From positions 3,750,821 to 3,814,820 of the forward strand of contig NC_134710.1 in NCBI RefSeq assembly GCF_043290135.1: a DNA stretch of 64,000 nt. The letters are read 5' to 3'. The position numbers were made by a program, and so were the translations under genes. This stretch comes from Rhipicephalus microplus (lineage: Eukaryota; Arthropoda; Arachnida; Ixodida; Ixodidae). Shown piece by piece: positions 1-12,462 of the stretch; within the stretch, counting starts at the first letter, position 1; every line of letters starts with the position of its first letter. Below the pieces are notes generated by a model that was given only the letters and a program-made list of their open reading frames with translations, was not told the origin of the DNA and searched no databases.

Positions 1-3000
1 AAGAGCGAGCAAGACACGTACATGCGACACAGATGCCAGAATGCGTGGAACAGCTCTGGGTCCGTTTCCAGTCAGAAAACGAAACTAATTTGAGCCTTAG
101 AAGTGTGGCAGCATCAGCTAGTTGGTATGGCATGATGATAGTTATAGCGTGAAAACCTTCATGTCCTTCTTGTCTCTGTGTCGTCGTTCCGTTCTCACGC
201 TATAACTATCGTCATCGTTATATTTGAGCTAGCGTGGCTGATGTCGCGAAGCGGGGGAGACGGGGGAAGGGGTTGTGATCAAGAGAGGAGAGCAGATTTG
301 CGAGAGAAGGGCAGAGTTGCGAAAGAGTGAAGAGAGGGGAGGATGCGGCGGGAGAGCGACCTTGAAAACCAAAACACACGGGAAGGAGGCAGGTTGGGTA
401 GCTTGCTTGAAAGGTTCGCGAAACGCGAAACTCGCATGTAGAAAAACTTGAAAGAGTGCCTGCGCGCGCAGAAGTCAAAGCACGGCCGCCTGGATCAGTG
501 CGCGCGGCAGTGTTCAAAGAATCGACGGCCATGGTAAAAAAAGTAGTTTTGTTGTGCCGGCGGGTTTGCGTGGCCTCACCAACTTCGATATTTTGAGATT
601 CGTTCTATGCAAACTAACAATCGTTTTCGTGCTTCCGAACGCGTGCGGAGGGCATGCTGAGCTGAGTGTGAAGTGAGCGAGAACAAGTCCTAAACACCGA
701 ACGGATCGCAAATTATCAGAGTCGGTGGGGTAGCGTATGCGCGTGCACTAGACGCAGACGATCAGATACAGTCGGTGGCCGATGATGTTGGCAAACGGTC
801 TGGTCACTCTAGGCAGGCAATGCCAACAACAGTATCGGCGATCAAAAAACAGGGTAGATGGCCGACCAGTTTTCAAAAGGTCGGTGGCAGTGTGAATACA
901 CGGACCTCGTCTGCCGATACGGGGTGCTCTAGAGTAGCGGGGGTGACAAAGGATGGATGGGTGGGTAACAAAAAGCAGCCGGGGAGTGCGGCAACTAGAG
1001 GGGCGCGGAGGCAGGGCCGGCGTTTAACAATAAGAATGTACGGCACCTCGCCGATGCCTCATCGGTGGTTGAAAGTGGTTTCCCGGAAAGTCGGCAGAGC
1101 GCCGACTCCGTTCGCTGTAACCGATCAGCGGTGCTCTGAGACGTTCGTTGTAAGTGCGATTTTGTGCCATTGAACCAATGTATATTTTGATGGTCACGCG
1201 GATATCGTTCGCTTTAAGTAAAAGTTCGCTTTAAGTGGGGCTGTTATATGTGAGCTCGACTGTATATGAAATGAACGACTTACTCTGTTGCATGTAACTG
1301 GCAAAAAGGATGCTTTCACTGCACCACAGAGCTGCTTTGCTGTGAAACCGCTCTTTTTAGGGGAGATCCTCACTGCCGCAAAGCCACGCTTCCGCACTTT
1401 GGCAGTTCTAAATTTTTCTTTCAAGAGTGCTTTATGGGAACATTGCACTTGAAGAGAAGGCGTGGTGTTATTCAGTGATGCCGTGGCCACTTACATGTCA
1501 CTGGAGTGATAACATGCTGTCTTCGGATACAATGTGCATAAGCACACATCACCTGCACGTGCTTGGCTGCAACCGCTCACTGGCCTTTGGAATGTCAAAG
1601 CCTTGAATGAACATCACTAAAGGCAGGCTACACCGCTATGTCAACAATGTTGAAGAATTGGGCTGATGCAAGGTTACCGAGGGCTGTGTGTCTACGAAGT
1701 GCAGATGAAAGTCCCATTGAAAAGCTGTCAAAGTAATAGTCAAAAAGCGTTTGCATTCCCGGGATTTTGTTTTCTCTTTAGGTATCTTTTATGTACAGAA
1801 GCTTTTTGGAAACAAATGTATCCACAACAGAACTCGCTCATGCAGGACAGATATAGCTGGCAAGTGCAAGCAAGTCGCTGCATTGGCCAGTAGTAAGCGA
1901 GGGGTCCAGCATGACACGTATATTGAATGTAAGGAAAGCATGTAGCCAGGCTGAAAAGGCAAATAGACGGGGCTTACATTTGCCATGTAGCTAGGTTGCA
2001 CACATTAGATGAAGCTTTGTGCATTCGACTGGAAAATAAGCAGCACACTTTCTGTGGAATTCAAAGATCCGCTAAAGTGTCTATGTCACCATTGCAGTGG
2101 CTGGAAAAGAGGTGTGAGCCAGCTGTTCCAGCTTTTGTGTAAAAAAAATAAAAATGAAAAATTTATCTACGGCTTTGGTATCGCAAGCACCAAAATCCAG
2201 TAGAGCTAGGGAAGTTCAGTGAAAGCCTCAACGTTCTTTCATAAAGTTGAGTTATGGCAAGTTCTTTTGACAGTAGAGAGTTGAGATACACATTCAATAC
2301 AGCACTTTTCCTTCAAGCGTTGCAAGTGTTACACGCAGGGATTTTGTCGGCTGTGTATTCTTTAGAGAATCTTCCTAAATGTCTCACTTTCTTTGGTTCC
2401 ACTATCATCGCTGTACACACTACTAATCTTGTAAAGTCTGCTATCAAATCCTAGTTCGTCACAAACTTTACAGCTGTGGGCACTTTAAATACTTACAAAA
2501 CTAAAGTTTAAATCTTCTATGGACACTTTCAGTCCCAAGTCGTAGGTTGCAAAATTTCCTGAACACGTACAATCCATGGTCTTCCCTGCTTCACTGTTTT
2601 TGGTGCTGAAGATTTTTTCACAATGTTCTGTTCGGTGTCTCAAAGAATTTAACCACCCACGTTCACGAGCCACCAGATCTTCATTTTTTTGCTTATGTGA
2701 GATCCTGGCTTCCCTCAGTGTAAGCTCGGAATTTTCTCTGCTGCGACCCTTGGTTGCAGCTTCCCTAGCTTCAGGGTCGAATTTCTGTCACTGCATCCAT
2801 TTACCTTATTGATGGCACTGCAGTCAAGCGGCTGTTTCCTCAGGAGACGTGGCGGTATTCTTTGCCATTGGCAAACAAACACCATGCCCTTCTTTTTCCT
2901 CTGCAAGAAAGAGTGCTGTGCAAAGACCACGTCAAACCACACTAACCGTTTTATCGGAGAAGAATGACACCACCCTACATGTGCCCATCACACTGCTCCT

Positions 3001-5190
3001 TCTTCTCCAGTTTGCTCTGCCCCACACCACTTCCTCTCTCCCGGTAAGTCCCTATTCCACCTCGCGCCCCCCAGCTCGGCAAAGCTGTGCACGACGACAT
3101 AGCAAGAGTTTTACACATACACTGTAGAAACAAAACACTTCTGTAAGCAGGCTATGGACTTCTTTTGAATAGTGTTAGCACTTTGTGTGCTGTGCTGCAA
3201 ACGACGGTGTGGTGATGAAACAAGAGGTCTCAATTTTTGCTGGGCACTGGCTAGAACAGCTGTATTTTCACTACAGTTTGCTCGTGTGGGATGACGCTCC
3301 TCACTGACTAGCTGTTTCTTCTTCTAGTGCTATCGATGGATGCTAAGAAATGCACCATAAGAAATGGCAGGAAGGGGAAGGTGGAACCTTGCGATGGAAG
3401 CAAAACTTGCTGTTGTATAAGTGGTACTGGAATTAGATGAAATTTCACACTTCACTAACAATATCCGTCATGTGAACCTGTGTGTACAAAATGTTTGCCG
3501 ACAAAATCAAATGGATAAGTTGACTAACAAGTGGTTCATGGCAGACAAGTGTAGATTGGGTGAGCTGACACTGCATGTCAAAACTTGTTACGCATGCTAT
3601 CGGCACCAAATGAAATGTGAGCAGTGGTGTGTGTTGTGCGCCCCTATGATCAGATATAGATACGCTCGGGCGGTTTGCTGCTTGTATATGACATTCATGC
3701 TTTCAATGATTGCATACTGCTGCGGGTGTATGACTGTCAATGGCAATGACTGGACGAAGCATGCTATACCGTTGCCATTGGTTGGGCCACATGCTCTATT
3801 GTTTGTGTTTCATTTGACGCTGATTGTACAGCTTGGAGAGAAGTTTGAGAGATTGGCAACAGGAGTCAAGAATAGGAGAACCAGTGCTCTTTTCTACCCT
3901 GTTTTCGGGTCTCTTGGCCCCTTACTTCTATTCTTCACAACACTGTAACTAGATTATTTTCTGCCGATAATCACACTGCGTTCAATCAGGACTCAGCTGT
4001 TAAGAATGAGTTACACTGTTTTGTTTCTAATACATCTTGTTATGACGTTCCAATACGAAAGATTTGTACTTATTTATGTTAGTGGGAGTACCTTAATTCT
4101 GTTTAGCATACTTTCAGTGCCTGTCCTGTTGTCTTGTCTCCAGTCTTTTTGCCCTTTGCCTTTATTTTCTGACACTGCACCGGCTCGCCTGGCAATGCAT
4201 GGTATTAAAGTACTCTCAGACAGCTGTGAACGAGTCGGAAAATGTCTACCATTGATGTAGGGAATAAAATATGTGGCATAAAAGAATGCCAAAAATCTGT
4301 CAATAGTATTGTCCTTAATCCACTCTCTCTTTGTGTTCTTTACTTTTTTATTGTCTTGTCCAAACATTAAGCACTTACGACACATTTGCACAGCAGCTGC
4401 TGAAAACATGGACCTCCGCTTTTTGTGGAACGTTTTGCTTGAACATTCAGTGGAAATTGTTTTGTGAACTCGATCATTAAGGGAGGACGCGGATTTCGAG
4501 TCACGGAAAATAAAAAATCAATTTGTTTTGAAAATGAAATTTTCAGTTTCTGGAATCTTTTTCTCTTTTCTTCTCGGATTTCTTGATATCTTCTCCGAAA
4601 ATGGTGCAGAAGTGCTTCAAAAAAAAAAATGTTGCACTCTCCTAGGTGAAATTATTGTGAAAATCACGAAAAAACTGCGATTTTTTTAAAAATGATAACT
4701 CCACAATGGCGCTGCCGGGAGCCGGCTTATTTGGTGGTTTGTTGGACTCGTAAAAAAAATATTTTTGTTTAAATTCACAACTTTAGCTGGCTCCTCAATT
4801 CAGAAAAAAGCACACAAAAAGCAAATAGCTGAGGGTTGTTTCGAAAATGCCGATTGTCCGCGTCTGCTATGTTGCCCTAGCTCGCCTCGCCATTGGTCCA
4901 ATGGACGGTGTTATAAATATAGGTGGAACTAAAGGTGAAACGACAAAGTGTCGCCACCATGCCCTCGCTGCATTGAACTTTGGTTCGTTCACTCCTTCTC
5001 GCCACCAGATGGCAGGATTAACCAAGTGGCCCAGAGCCTGCAAGGCCTACAGTTGGGTGCGCCGGCTCCCATTGCGTATTAGTCGCAAGCAGACGCCTTC
5101 TAGCCAAAGCAGCTGGCGCCATGTTACACTCTTGTTGCTATTCTTTTTGTGCAAATACAGGCTACTATATTCTTGTGAGCAAGCTGGGAA
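1..5190. other. Non-coding stretch, no recognised gene
   Basis: I see no recognisable domain, splice-consistent gene model or RNA gene here. Open frames at 775-1173 (+), 1194-1490 (-), 3421-3948 (+) and 4006-4260 (+) have no motif I know and are probably chance. A 13-base sequence (gttcgctttaagt) occurs twice at about 1207-1240. The stretch 770-1160 repeats short words around 'gtcgg' and 'ccgat', suggesting an old repeat without clear ends. Confidence 0.5.
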
Positions 5191-5548
5191 ATGGGAGCAC
5201 TATTCTGTGCCATGGTGCAAATCTGGCGACAAGACCTACACTGAAAAAGTGTCTCTTTTTGCTGCACCACAAGGAGTGGACTGCCTGAATGTATGGCGCC
5301 ATGTGATTCTGCGCAAGGACCGCATGCTGCTGTTGACTGATTACGTCTGTGTGAAGACATTTTATTCGAGGTACGCAACAAAAACGTGGGGAGCTGTCTA
5401 CGAAAGATGCGTTCTTCTGAATGCACCATGAAAGACGTCTCTGGATAAAGACGCTGTGCCGATGAAGTTTTCAACTGCCGTGCTCTCCAAGAAAAAGACA
5501 AGCGCCTGCAAATCGTTTGCACCCTCCAGCTACTGTGTTAGACTGTAA
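5191..5548 (+). pseudogene. THAP-type zinc finger pseudogene (copy 1)
   Basis: THAP domains are C2CH zinc-coordinating DNA-binding modules of about 90 residues, found in animal transcription factors and P-element-type transposases. The plus-strand frame has the second cysteine in VPWC, then SGDKT, EKVSLFAAP, a VWRHVILRKD block resembling the family's tryptophan/basic segment, DYVCVKTF where C-x2-H-F is expected, and TKTWG after it. The first zinc cysteine is missing (YSVPWC) and the histidine is replaced by threonine, so zinc binding is lost. A TGA at 5429-5431 interrupts the frame, which then continues with a basic KTSLDKDAVP stretch typical of the post-THAP segment and closes at 5546-5548. 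The TGA could derive from a CGA codon by C-to-T change. No transposase catalytic domain is visible nearby. Confidence 0.7.
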
Positions 5549-6054
5549 AATACAACCATATTTTAAGATCTGACGCCAACGGAGGCCTAGGAGGCATGTG
5601 GCATGGTCTGCGAGATAAGTAAAGCTGTGTTGTATCGGATGCCACGGAATTCGACATAATGACAGTCACGGAGTCGGCCACAAGTTTGGTCGAGGTAATT
5701 TTGGAGAGTGTCAGTAGTGCACCTTTTCATCACAGCCCAAGTTTAACACAAGGTTGACGGGTTGAGAACAATCATGTTTTGTGTGAAGATTTCATTACTA
5801 GTGAGGCAGCTACCCAGCAAGATGATTCCTCAACTGGAGCGAATCTGCTTCTTCCTGTCTGCATCATTTTGAAAAGGGTGGTGGGTCTTGACGAACAAGT
5901 GAACATAATTCTAGCTTTGTTGGGCAAATGTACACCCCTTCAATACATCCAATTCCCTTGAAACTGACGTTCCAAGGGAGTTGGATGCAGCAATGGTATT
6001 GAAGTGCTCGTCAGCCAAGTGAACGCTGTTAGTTTGTGTGCCGGTAGTTCATCT
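5549..6054. other. Gap without recognised features
   Basis: Only a 60-codon chance frame at 5779-5961 lies here. I see no RNA gene, repeat end or motif. Confidence 0.5.
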
Positions 6055-7541
6055 CTACAGCACTGCAATAGAATGAATCTCTACATCACTGTAACAAAAT
6101 GTGCCATTTTTGAGTTCATTCTTATCGTGAGATGGTAGTTTTCTATCAATTATTTTTATCTTTGTCTGCATCATTTTCTCCCACTGGGAGTTCTCGCATG
6201 CAGGTGAAAATGAAAACCGCGGCCTGCAGGGCCCTTGTCCTCCGCTATGCCGCCTTGTAGACAACAGTGATGAAGTTCCCCTCGGCATGGGAAGTGCTTG
6301 GGCTCGGGCGTGGTACGGTAACGGGAGAGCTCTGAGGCACCGATGCTGAAGGGGCCTCTGCTGTGTGCGTTTTCGACGTGCATGTTGCTTTGCCTGCGAG
6401 CTCCGAGCTTGCGGCTTCCTTTTCCCTGGGGCCTGAACAGTTGCAGTGGTGATGGGAGCCTTTGGGGAGGTTCCCGCGCTGCCTTCTGAACTGCTGCCAG
6501 TCAGGGAGAAGTGTAGCGAGGGCTTGTGAGGTCGCTGCGATGTTCCGCACAAGGCAAGACATGTCGGGCGCCGCTGTAAGCTCCTCATTCTGCCTGCGTA
6601 CTCGATTTTGCGAGGGCGTGGTGGTGTCCATGTTCTCTGTTGTGCCGAGGGCAGGAACGCCTGAAATGGTCGCTGCTGGCCGTCATGAAGAAGGCAGGCG
6701 CAACATGGTCGGAAGCAATCGAGTTGGCCTCTTGTGCTTGCTGATGAAGCCAGCTGCTGATTGCAGAGACGGCCTGCTTCTCCAGCAGTTGTTGAGCACT
6801 CGAGGCACCCTCTGGACTGGTGTTTACGGTAGCGGTCACAGGCCAAGATGGGTGAGGAGAGGCGTTGGTTTTCCCCTTCGGCTTCGTCTTTCTGGTTATC
6901 GTGATTATCGATGAAGCGCAGTAATCCGACGCGCGAGAGTGTGCTGTGAACATGCTGAGGCGAGTGCGCTCACTGTGGAGAGGGACCGTCGAAACACAGA
7001 GCGCTAAAAAACACGTCCTTTTACTTCCGCAGTTCAATCGGTTCTCCTCGAAGGAACGGCACCAGGCATCAGCCGGGCGCACTTCACAGGAGTTCCGATA
7101 CGTGGTGTCGAGAAGATCCAGTGATCCGCGTCCCAAAAATGGTTGGAACACATCGTGCTGTGCACCGTGGGCACAAAGTTCTTCCGATTCACTGCTTAAA
7201 CTAACTGAATGGCAAGCCTTTTCTCCTTTGGGAAGCGGTGAAATAAAAGATCGTCGTGCCTGATGATATTCGCAAGCCATACGCCAAACAGGACGACTGC
7301 ATTGCAGATGTACAGTGATTTGAAAGGCTTGGTGTATACCTGTTACTGAAGTAATAACAAATGGTACAATAAATAAACAGTTCACACACGAATAAATTCG
7401 AAGAGAGAAGCCTACACCACAGCATACCAGAGTAGCAGGCTGCGCCGACGGAATTCCGGAACAAAGAATGATGTAGTGTATCTGGTTGTTCCGGTCGCCC
7501 ACGCGAGAGTGCCGACTTTCTCTTCGGCTCGCGAGAGGCAA
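6055..7541 (-). other. Unidentified minus-strand ORF cluster, possible decayed gene or element
   Basis: Two long minus-strand frames (7547-6585, 320 codons, and 6846-6055, 263 codons) and a third (6631-6245, 128 codons) overlap. The stretch is more GC-rich and open than its surroundings. The first frame holds an alanine/serine/glutamine-rich segment (QQLLEKQAVSAISSWLHQQA). The third frame starts with TTPSQNRVRRQNEEL and a low-complexity Pro/Ser tail. The apparent continuation from one frame to the next suggests a once longer coding region broken by indels. I do not recognise a domain and assign no function. Chance ORFs in GC-rich DNA are the main alternative. Confidence 0.25.
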
Positions 7542-7547
7542 GACCAA

Positions 7548-8109
7548 ATATTCATTTGCGGATTATAAAGCTCCTGACGCTTTAATCGCCAAAAAAACCG
7601 TGTTGTCGTCTATAGTAATATCACTACTTGCTACCCACAAAGTTTCAACGAATTTGAAAACCACTTTAGCAAAAAACCAAAGGCACACCACCGTCAATGC
7701 TGCGCAATGTTGAAGTCCTGTCTTACGGAAGGAATAACGCGCAAACGAGACGACCACAAGAGAAATGGATGAATACCTACTAACAACTGGCTTTATTTGA
7801 AGAAAATTTTAATAGCACTAATCACACGGTGTTCTTGAAAGTGACAAAAGTTGTACCTGTTGGCATATTTTTAACAAAAATAGAAATATTATGAAACGAC
7901 ACATGGTGTAAAGCCAAAATGAAACAAATATTGAAGCAATTACAGGAACAAAATATTCAAACAGATAAAAAAGGGCAAAAAAAAGGGAAGAGAATCTCTT
8001 CCGTTTTTCTTTCATGCGCCGAAAAATTCCACCTATTGCCAGAAGTTATTTTAACCCGCTTTGTCTAAAAACAACATTTAACATTCGTATAACCATTTTG
8101 ATGGTTCGC
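7548..8109. other. AT-rich gap
   Basis: The stretch is AT-rich, with chance frames only. I see nothing I can name. Confidence 0.5.
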
Positions 8110-8573
8110 TTACACAACCTGTGCTCTTCCTTTTGATACAGAAGACTTTTTTGAGCTCCTGTTCCAACTTCTATCCAGAACCAACGTTCCCTTTAGGCGG
8201 GGAATGCATCCGCAGGCTTGGAGTCCCTTTGTCGATAAACGCTCATGTCCATTAAGCCCACTTCGGCGATTCGCTACCATGTCAGGGTAATGATGGTTCT
8301 GTGTTCCTGAGACACTCTTGTCACGCTCCCGATAGCTAAAATACTCAGCCAGTTTGAGAATATTTTTTAGTGAGCAAAAAAACGCAATACCGAAACCCAT
8401 CTGAGCGCACAGTCTACGTATGATGTAACGTTTGGTAGGAACCTAGTACCGGATGTCGTACAAGGCATACTGGTCCGGCCGGTTTGGTGTATGAAAACTG
8501 TAAATGCCGAGCCGAGCAGATGCTCGGATTTTACCTTGGAGCCGGGGTGAATGCGCCGAGCGTCAACTAACAT
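8110..8573 (-). pseudogene. Possible piggyBac-like transposase fragment
   Basis: Two adjacent minus-strand frames carry phrases resembling the catalytic core of piggyBac-family transposases. These are HPGSKVKSEHLLGSA (compare the family's YTG...GLG segment), then KLAEYF...SVSGTQ, then VANRRSGL (compare the LAEYL...GT...NRRG order). The order is right, but the DNFFTS-like segment and catalytic aspartates are not convincingly visible and the frame breaks at about 8370-8400. This rests on eye matching only and is weak. It may be chance. Confidence 0.25.
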
Positions 8574-8694
8574 GTTCGAGACTGACAGTGTATTAGAGCT
8601 GTCCGACAGCGGCGACTCTGACGCAAATGATGCTGTTACCTCGCCGTTTTAGGGGCGAAGCTCCTTATGCTGTCGGTCATGCGTCCGCATTGTA

Positions 8695-8727
<33 letters not shown>

Positions 8728-8961
8728 TGTGGTGGTAAGTAGCCACCTCTTGTTTAGTCCCTTCAACTGTCTGCTAGATGGCGGTACTTGTATATGATGA
8801 ATATATGGTCACCTTTACCGAGCGTGCCACTACCGCCAGGCAGGACTACGTGGTTTTCCTGTCAATGCATATCGACCATGATATGGTGAACGTCCCTTTG
8901 GAATTGAAGAATACCTGTCAGGTCGTCAAAGCTCAAGTGGCTTCCAACGACACCAACCTCG
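8574..8961. repeat. Gap with (AGT)n microsatellite
   Basis: An uninterrupted AGT-rich trinucleotide run lies at about 8695-8731 and grades into GGT-rich sequence. It is flanked by ggggcgaagctcctta on the left and ctgctagatggcggta on the right, which look like the edges of a dispersed repeat. The frame at 8778-8969 has no recognisable domain. Confidence 0.5.
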
Positions 8962-9457
8962 TGCAATGACAACGGGGAGGTATAGGTCGCCTAGCCTCCA
9001 ACCTTCAGCAAGCTCCTCAAGGTCTCATTCCCCAAGCCTGCGTCGGGAAAACTAGTCAGCGACCTGTGGAGGCAAGGCCGCTGTCGACACTAATGCAGAA
9101 AAACTTCCATTGCTGACTCTGAACGAAGACTGGCTCAGAAACCGGTGCTTCGATAGTGACGTTGCTTTCGATTTATGTGTGTTCGTTGACGGCTACAAAG
9201 TCATCGGACTGTTAGATACAGGCGCAGATTATTCAGTGATGAGTAGCGGACTTTCTAAAATACTGAAGAAAGTGCTGACTCCTTGGAAGGGACCACAAGT
9301 TTGCACAGCAAGAGGGCACCTCATCGACCCTACTAGAATATGCACTGGAAGAATCGGAATACGGGCTTTCACGTACGTCGCCAGTTTGATTGTGCTGCCA
9401 GAATGCTCAAGAGACTTGATTATCAGCATGGATTATGGCACTGTAATTAACTTGTGA
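8962..9457 (+). pseudogene. Gypsy A gag tail and aspartic protease
   Basis: The frame opens with an Arg/Ser-rich gag tail (RYRSPSLQPSASSSRS, RREN) and meets a TAG at 9053-9055, the gag/pol boundary. Downstream in the same frame is a retropepsin: GLLDTGADYSVMS carries the catalytic D-T-G, and SRDLIISMDY matches the flap/C-terminal HDVILGMDF-type motif of gypsy proteases. The enzyme would cleave the Gag-Pol polyprotein in the particle. A TGA at 9455-9457 breaks the frame. The amber between gag and pol may be a genuine gag stop, or a lesion. Confidence 0.8.
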
Positions 9458-10545
9458 GAATCTTCCGTCTCATTCTCGACTAGGCACGCGATTGCTACCT
9501 TTGAAACGGAAGAAAACATATATGACCTTTGTATTGCAGATGATGGCATCATGGTGCCGCCAAGATCGACCATATCTGTCGCAGTAACTAACAATGCATT
9601 CAGTGAATTCGAAGGATTTGCAAACAACAACACTGCCTTAATACTCCAAAAAGGGATCTGCATGGCACGAGGCCTTGTTAAGTTACGTGACGGATGTACA
9701 AATGTTCTACTTACAAACTTTGTAAATGAGGTGCAGCACGTTGCAAAGAGAACCGTCATCGCCAGTCTGAATGATTTCGTCCAGGTTACGGAGCTGTGCA
9801 CTTTCAAAACCAATGAGTCTGATTTCCAAGACGTGGAGTCTGTCCTTGCAGCCATGGACATCGAGCCAGGGCTATTACCAAGCGAAAAAGAGCAAATAGA
9901 GGGTCTTCTAAGGGAATTTGCCGAATGTTTCTCGTTGTCATCTAAAGTTCGATGCACTCCTATCACCAAACATCGCATCATTGTCGACGAGTCAGTGAGG
10001 CCAATATACCAGCATCCCTACCGAGTGTCGCCAAGAGAAAGAGAAGCTATTAGTAATCAGGTTAAAGAAATGCTCAAAGACGATGTAATCCAGCCTTCAT
10101 CAAGTCCATAGGTGTCATCTGTTGTTCTCATGAAGAAAAAAAGACCAAACCTAACGTTTCTGCATTGACTACCGGAAGCTGAACGCCATCACCAAATGGG
10201 ATGTTTATCCTATTCCAAGAATTGATGACATTCTGGGTAGGCTGCGAAATGCCAGGCATTTTTCCTCATTGGATCTTAAAAGTGGGTATTGGCAGGTAGA
10301 AGTTGACGAAAGAGATCGCGAGAAGACAGCGTTTGTGATACTAGTTTATACGAGTTCAAGGTACTCACTTTTGGCCTTTGTTCAGCACCCGCCACATTCC
10401 GACGGATGATGGACACAGTGCTTTGTGGTCTGAAATGGCAGTCGTGCCTGGTTTATCTCGAGGATGTTGTAGTCTTCTCTGCTGCTTTCGAGCAACATTT
10501 GGAAAGGCTCCGGGCCGTGCTCACTGCGATCAAGTCAGTGTACTT
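9458..10545 (+). pseudogene. Gypsy A reverse transcriptase, N-terminal half
   Basis: The reading frame resumes in phase after the TGA. It contains YRVSPREREAISNQVKEML, the usual lead-in to gypsy RT. It is broken by TAG at 10109-10111 (where the family has tryptophan in SSPW) and by frameshifts at about 10140-10170 and 10340. Recognisable later blocks are DYRKLNAI, FSSLDLKSGYWQVE, a LCSAPATF block and VYLEDVVVFS. The catalytic YLDD is changed to YLED. Coding stops at the LINE alpha insertion point, where TACTT (10541-10545) is the left target repeat. The downstream half continues at 25389. Confidence 0.85.
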
Positions 10546-11577
10546 TTTTTTTATTTATAACACACTGCAGACCAGAATTCAGTCCTTGCAGGAAGGGCAC
10601 TCTTAGTACTCTAAAAAAAGAAATACAATACCAAAATATAAATACAGTGAGTACAAGGAATGCGCAAATTTTTACACTCAACTTAGTAAAGACACTCAGA
10701 CTGCGTACTATAAAAAAGAAAAAATGCAGTATTGTAGTTACGACAGAAATAAGTAAAATGAAGTAAAACATAGAAAATGAAAACACAACACCTACAGCGT
10801 GTATTGTGGTAACTTAAAAAGGGTCATTCGTTATATGCCCAGAATTCCACTCCGGCATACAAAATCATACAAAATCAAAACACAACATACAAAAACATAC
10901 AAAATCAAAGCACAACACCTAATGCAGGTATTGTGGTAACTTAAAAAAGGTCATTTATTTCATGCCTAGAGTTTCGCTCCGACACAGTCCTGGGAAAAAT
11001 GAGTGTTTGTAAATATCTGTCCTAGCAAAATGAGGGGTTAAAGCATGTGTGTGATCGTGACGTGTACGCCTTGTGGACAGAGGTGTTAGATATAATGCGG
11101 AGCCGATGGATAATTCACGTTCAATGAGTGATTGTGGGAAATTGAGGCGAAGAATCTGCCTACGTGTTTCGAGGAAGGGGTTGTCATTTTCTGTCATCAG
11201 CTGTGTGGGGGAATCGGTGTGCTTGAACTTAGAGTAAATGAAGCGAACAGCTTTTCTCTGGACTTTCTCTATTATTTTAATGTTGTGTTTAGTGTAGAGA
11301 TTCCATGTAATGCAAGCCTACTCTAACTTCGGTCTAATGAAAGTAATGTAACTCAGTAGTTTAATGTGGGCGGGTGAATTTTTAAGCTTGTGTTTCATAA
11401 AACAAAGTTTACGGAAAGCTGAGGAACATATACTACTAATATGTAAATTCCACGAAAGGTTCTTTGAAAATGTTACCCCCAGATATTTATAGTTTTCAAC
11501 TTCTTTTAGCGGGAGGCGGCCAGTGTGTAGGTGTATTTTAACGGGCTTTTTTTTTTGTGATACGAAGACAGACAGTT
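10546..11577 (-). pseudogene. LINE alpha RT thumb region and 3' UTR
   Basis: Minus-strand translation gives the C-terminal RT domain. YKYLGVTFSKNLSWN is the conserved block after the palm. It is followed by IKLLSYITFIRPKLE, then IIEKVQRKAVRFIYSKF, and ends near 10957. A TAG interrupts it just after RPKLE. The remaining 10546-10950 is AT-rich 3' UTR in which an 'acaaaatcaa-cacaac' phrase is repeated. On the minus strand the element ends in an A-run abutting the target repeat. The rest of the RT palm lies beyond the LINE H insertion. Confidence 0.75.
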
Positions 11578-12462
11578 TTTTCTTTTATTTATTTATTCAT
11601 GTTACCCTACAGGCCCCAGAGGAGCATTGAGTAGGGGGGGTTACAGAAAAAACACAATACATAAAGCATAAAAAGAAATATATAGAAGAAAACAAAGAAA
11701 ATTGTACAATAATGGAAGGGAGAAGAACAAACACTATAAGCAAGTGCAGCAAAATACAAAATAAAAAAAAGCATCTTTATACAAAATCAAGAGAACATAT
11801 AAATTTGCAGTAGCTCACGAAATTTGACCGGATCTCTCACAGAAACAATTTCATCCGGAAGGCTATTCCATACTGCGATGGCGCGTGGCAATGCAGAATT
11901 ATTGAATGATTGAGTGTTGCCAAAGATGCGTCTGAAACTGAGATGATTATGAAGTCGACTAGATGTACGCGAAGGAATGTCAAGCGATAGACGACTGGTC
12001 CACGAGTTGTAGTAGTACTTATGGAGGAGGCATAGACGGGTGACAGAGCGGCGGGAATCCAAGTTAGTAATGGCAATATCGCGTTTGATTTGGGTGATGC
12101 TGGAGTGGCGGTTATACATTGAAGTGATGAAGTGGGCTGCACGATTTTGGATGGATTCCAGTTTATCTATTAGGTATTGTTGATGCGGAGACCAGATCGA
12201 TGAAGCGTATTCCAGCTGAGTACGTGCAAACGTTTGGTAGGCCTGCTGCCGAATGGTAGATGGAGAATGATGCAGATTCCGGCGCAAGAATCTCAGAGTT
12301 CTGTTTGCTTTCGTGCATATCTTGTCGATGTGAGTACACCAGGCAAGATTAGCACAAAGATGGACACCAAGGTATTTGTATGTAGATGAACGGGGAATTA
12401 CAGCTGAACAGATAGAGTAAGAAAAGTTAAAAACCGATTTCCTACGGGTGAAAGACATGCCT
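11578..12462 (-). mobile_element. LINE H: 5'-truncated CR1-like LINE inside LINE alpha
   Basis: One open minus-strand frame (12458-11787, 223 codons) is a complete RT C-terminal region: YKYLGVHLCANLAW, QTFARTQLEYASSIWSPH, LESIQNRAAHFI and ALPRAIAVWNSLPDE. This order is typical of the CR1/L2 group. The 3' end is marked by attt repeats on the plus strand (11583-11596), a typical short tandem tail. It sits exactly between the LINE alpha palm (ending GMSLN, near 12470) and thumb (from 11577), so it arrived after LINE alpha. The frame is undamaged across 670 bases, suggesting recent insertion. No clear target duplication is visible. Confidence 0.75.

Noticed and set aside
775..1173. 132-codon plus-strand ORF near the left edge
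   Set aside because: The DNA is internally repetitive (gtcgg and ccgat words) and the protein has no motif.
3421..3948. 175-codon plus-strand ORF with hydrophobic stretches, possible membrane protein
   Set aside because: It starts at GTG, has no recognisable domain, no neighbours and ordinary codon composition for AT-rich DNA. Chance is the simpler reading.
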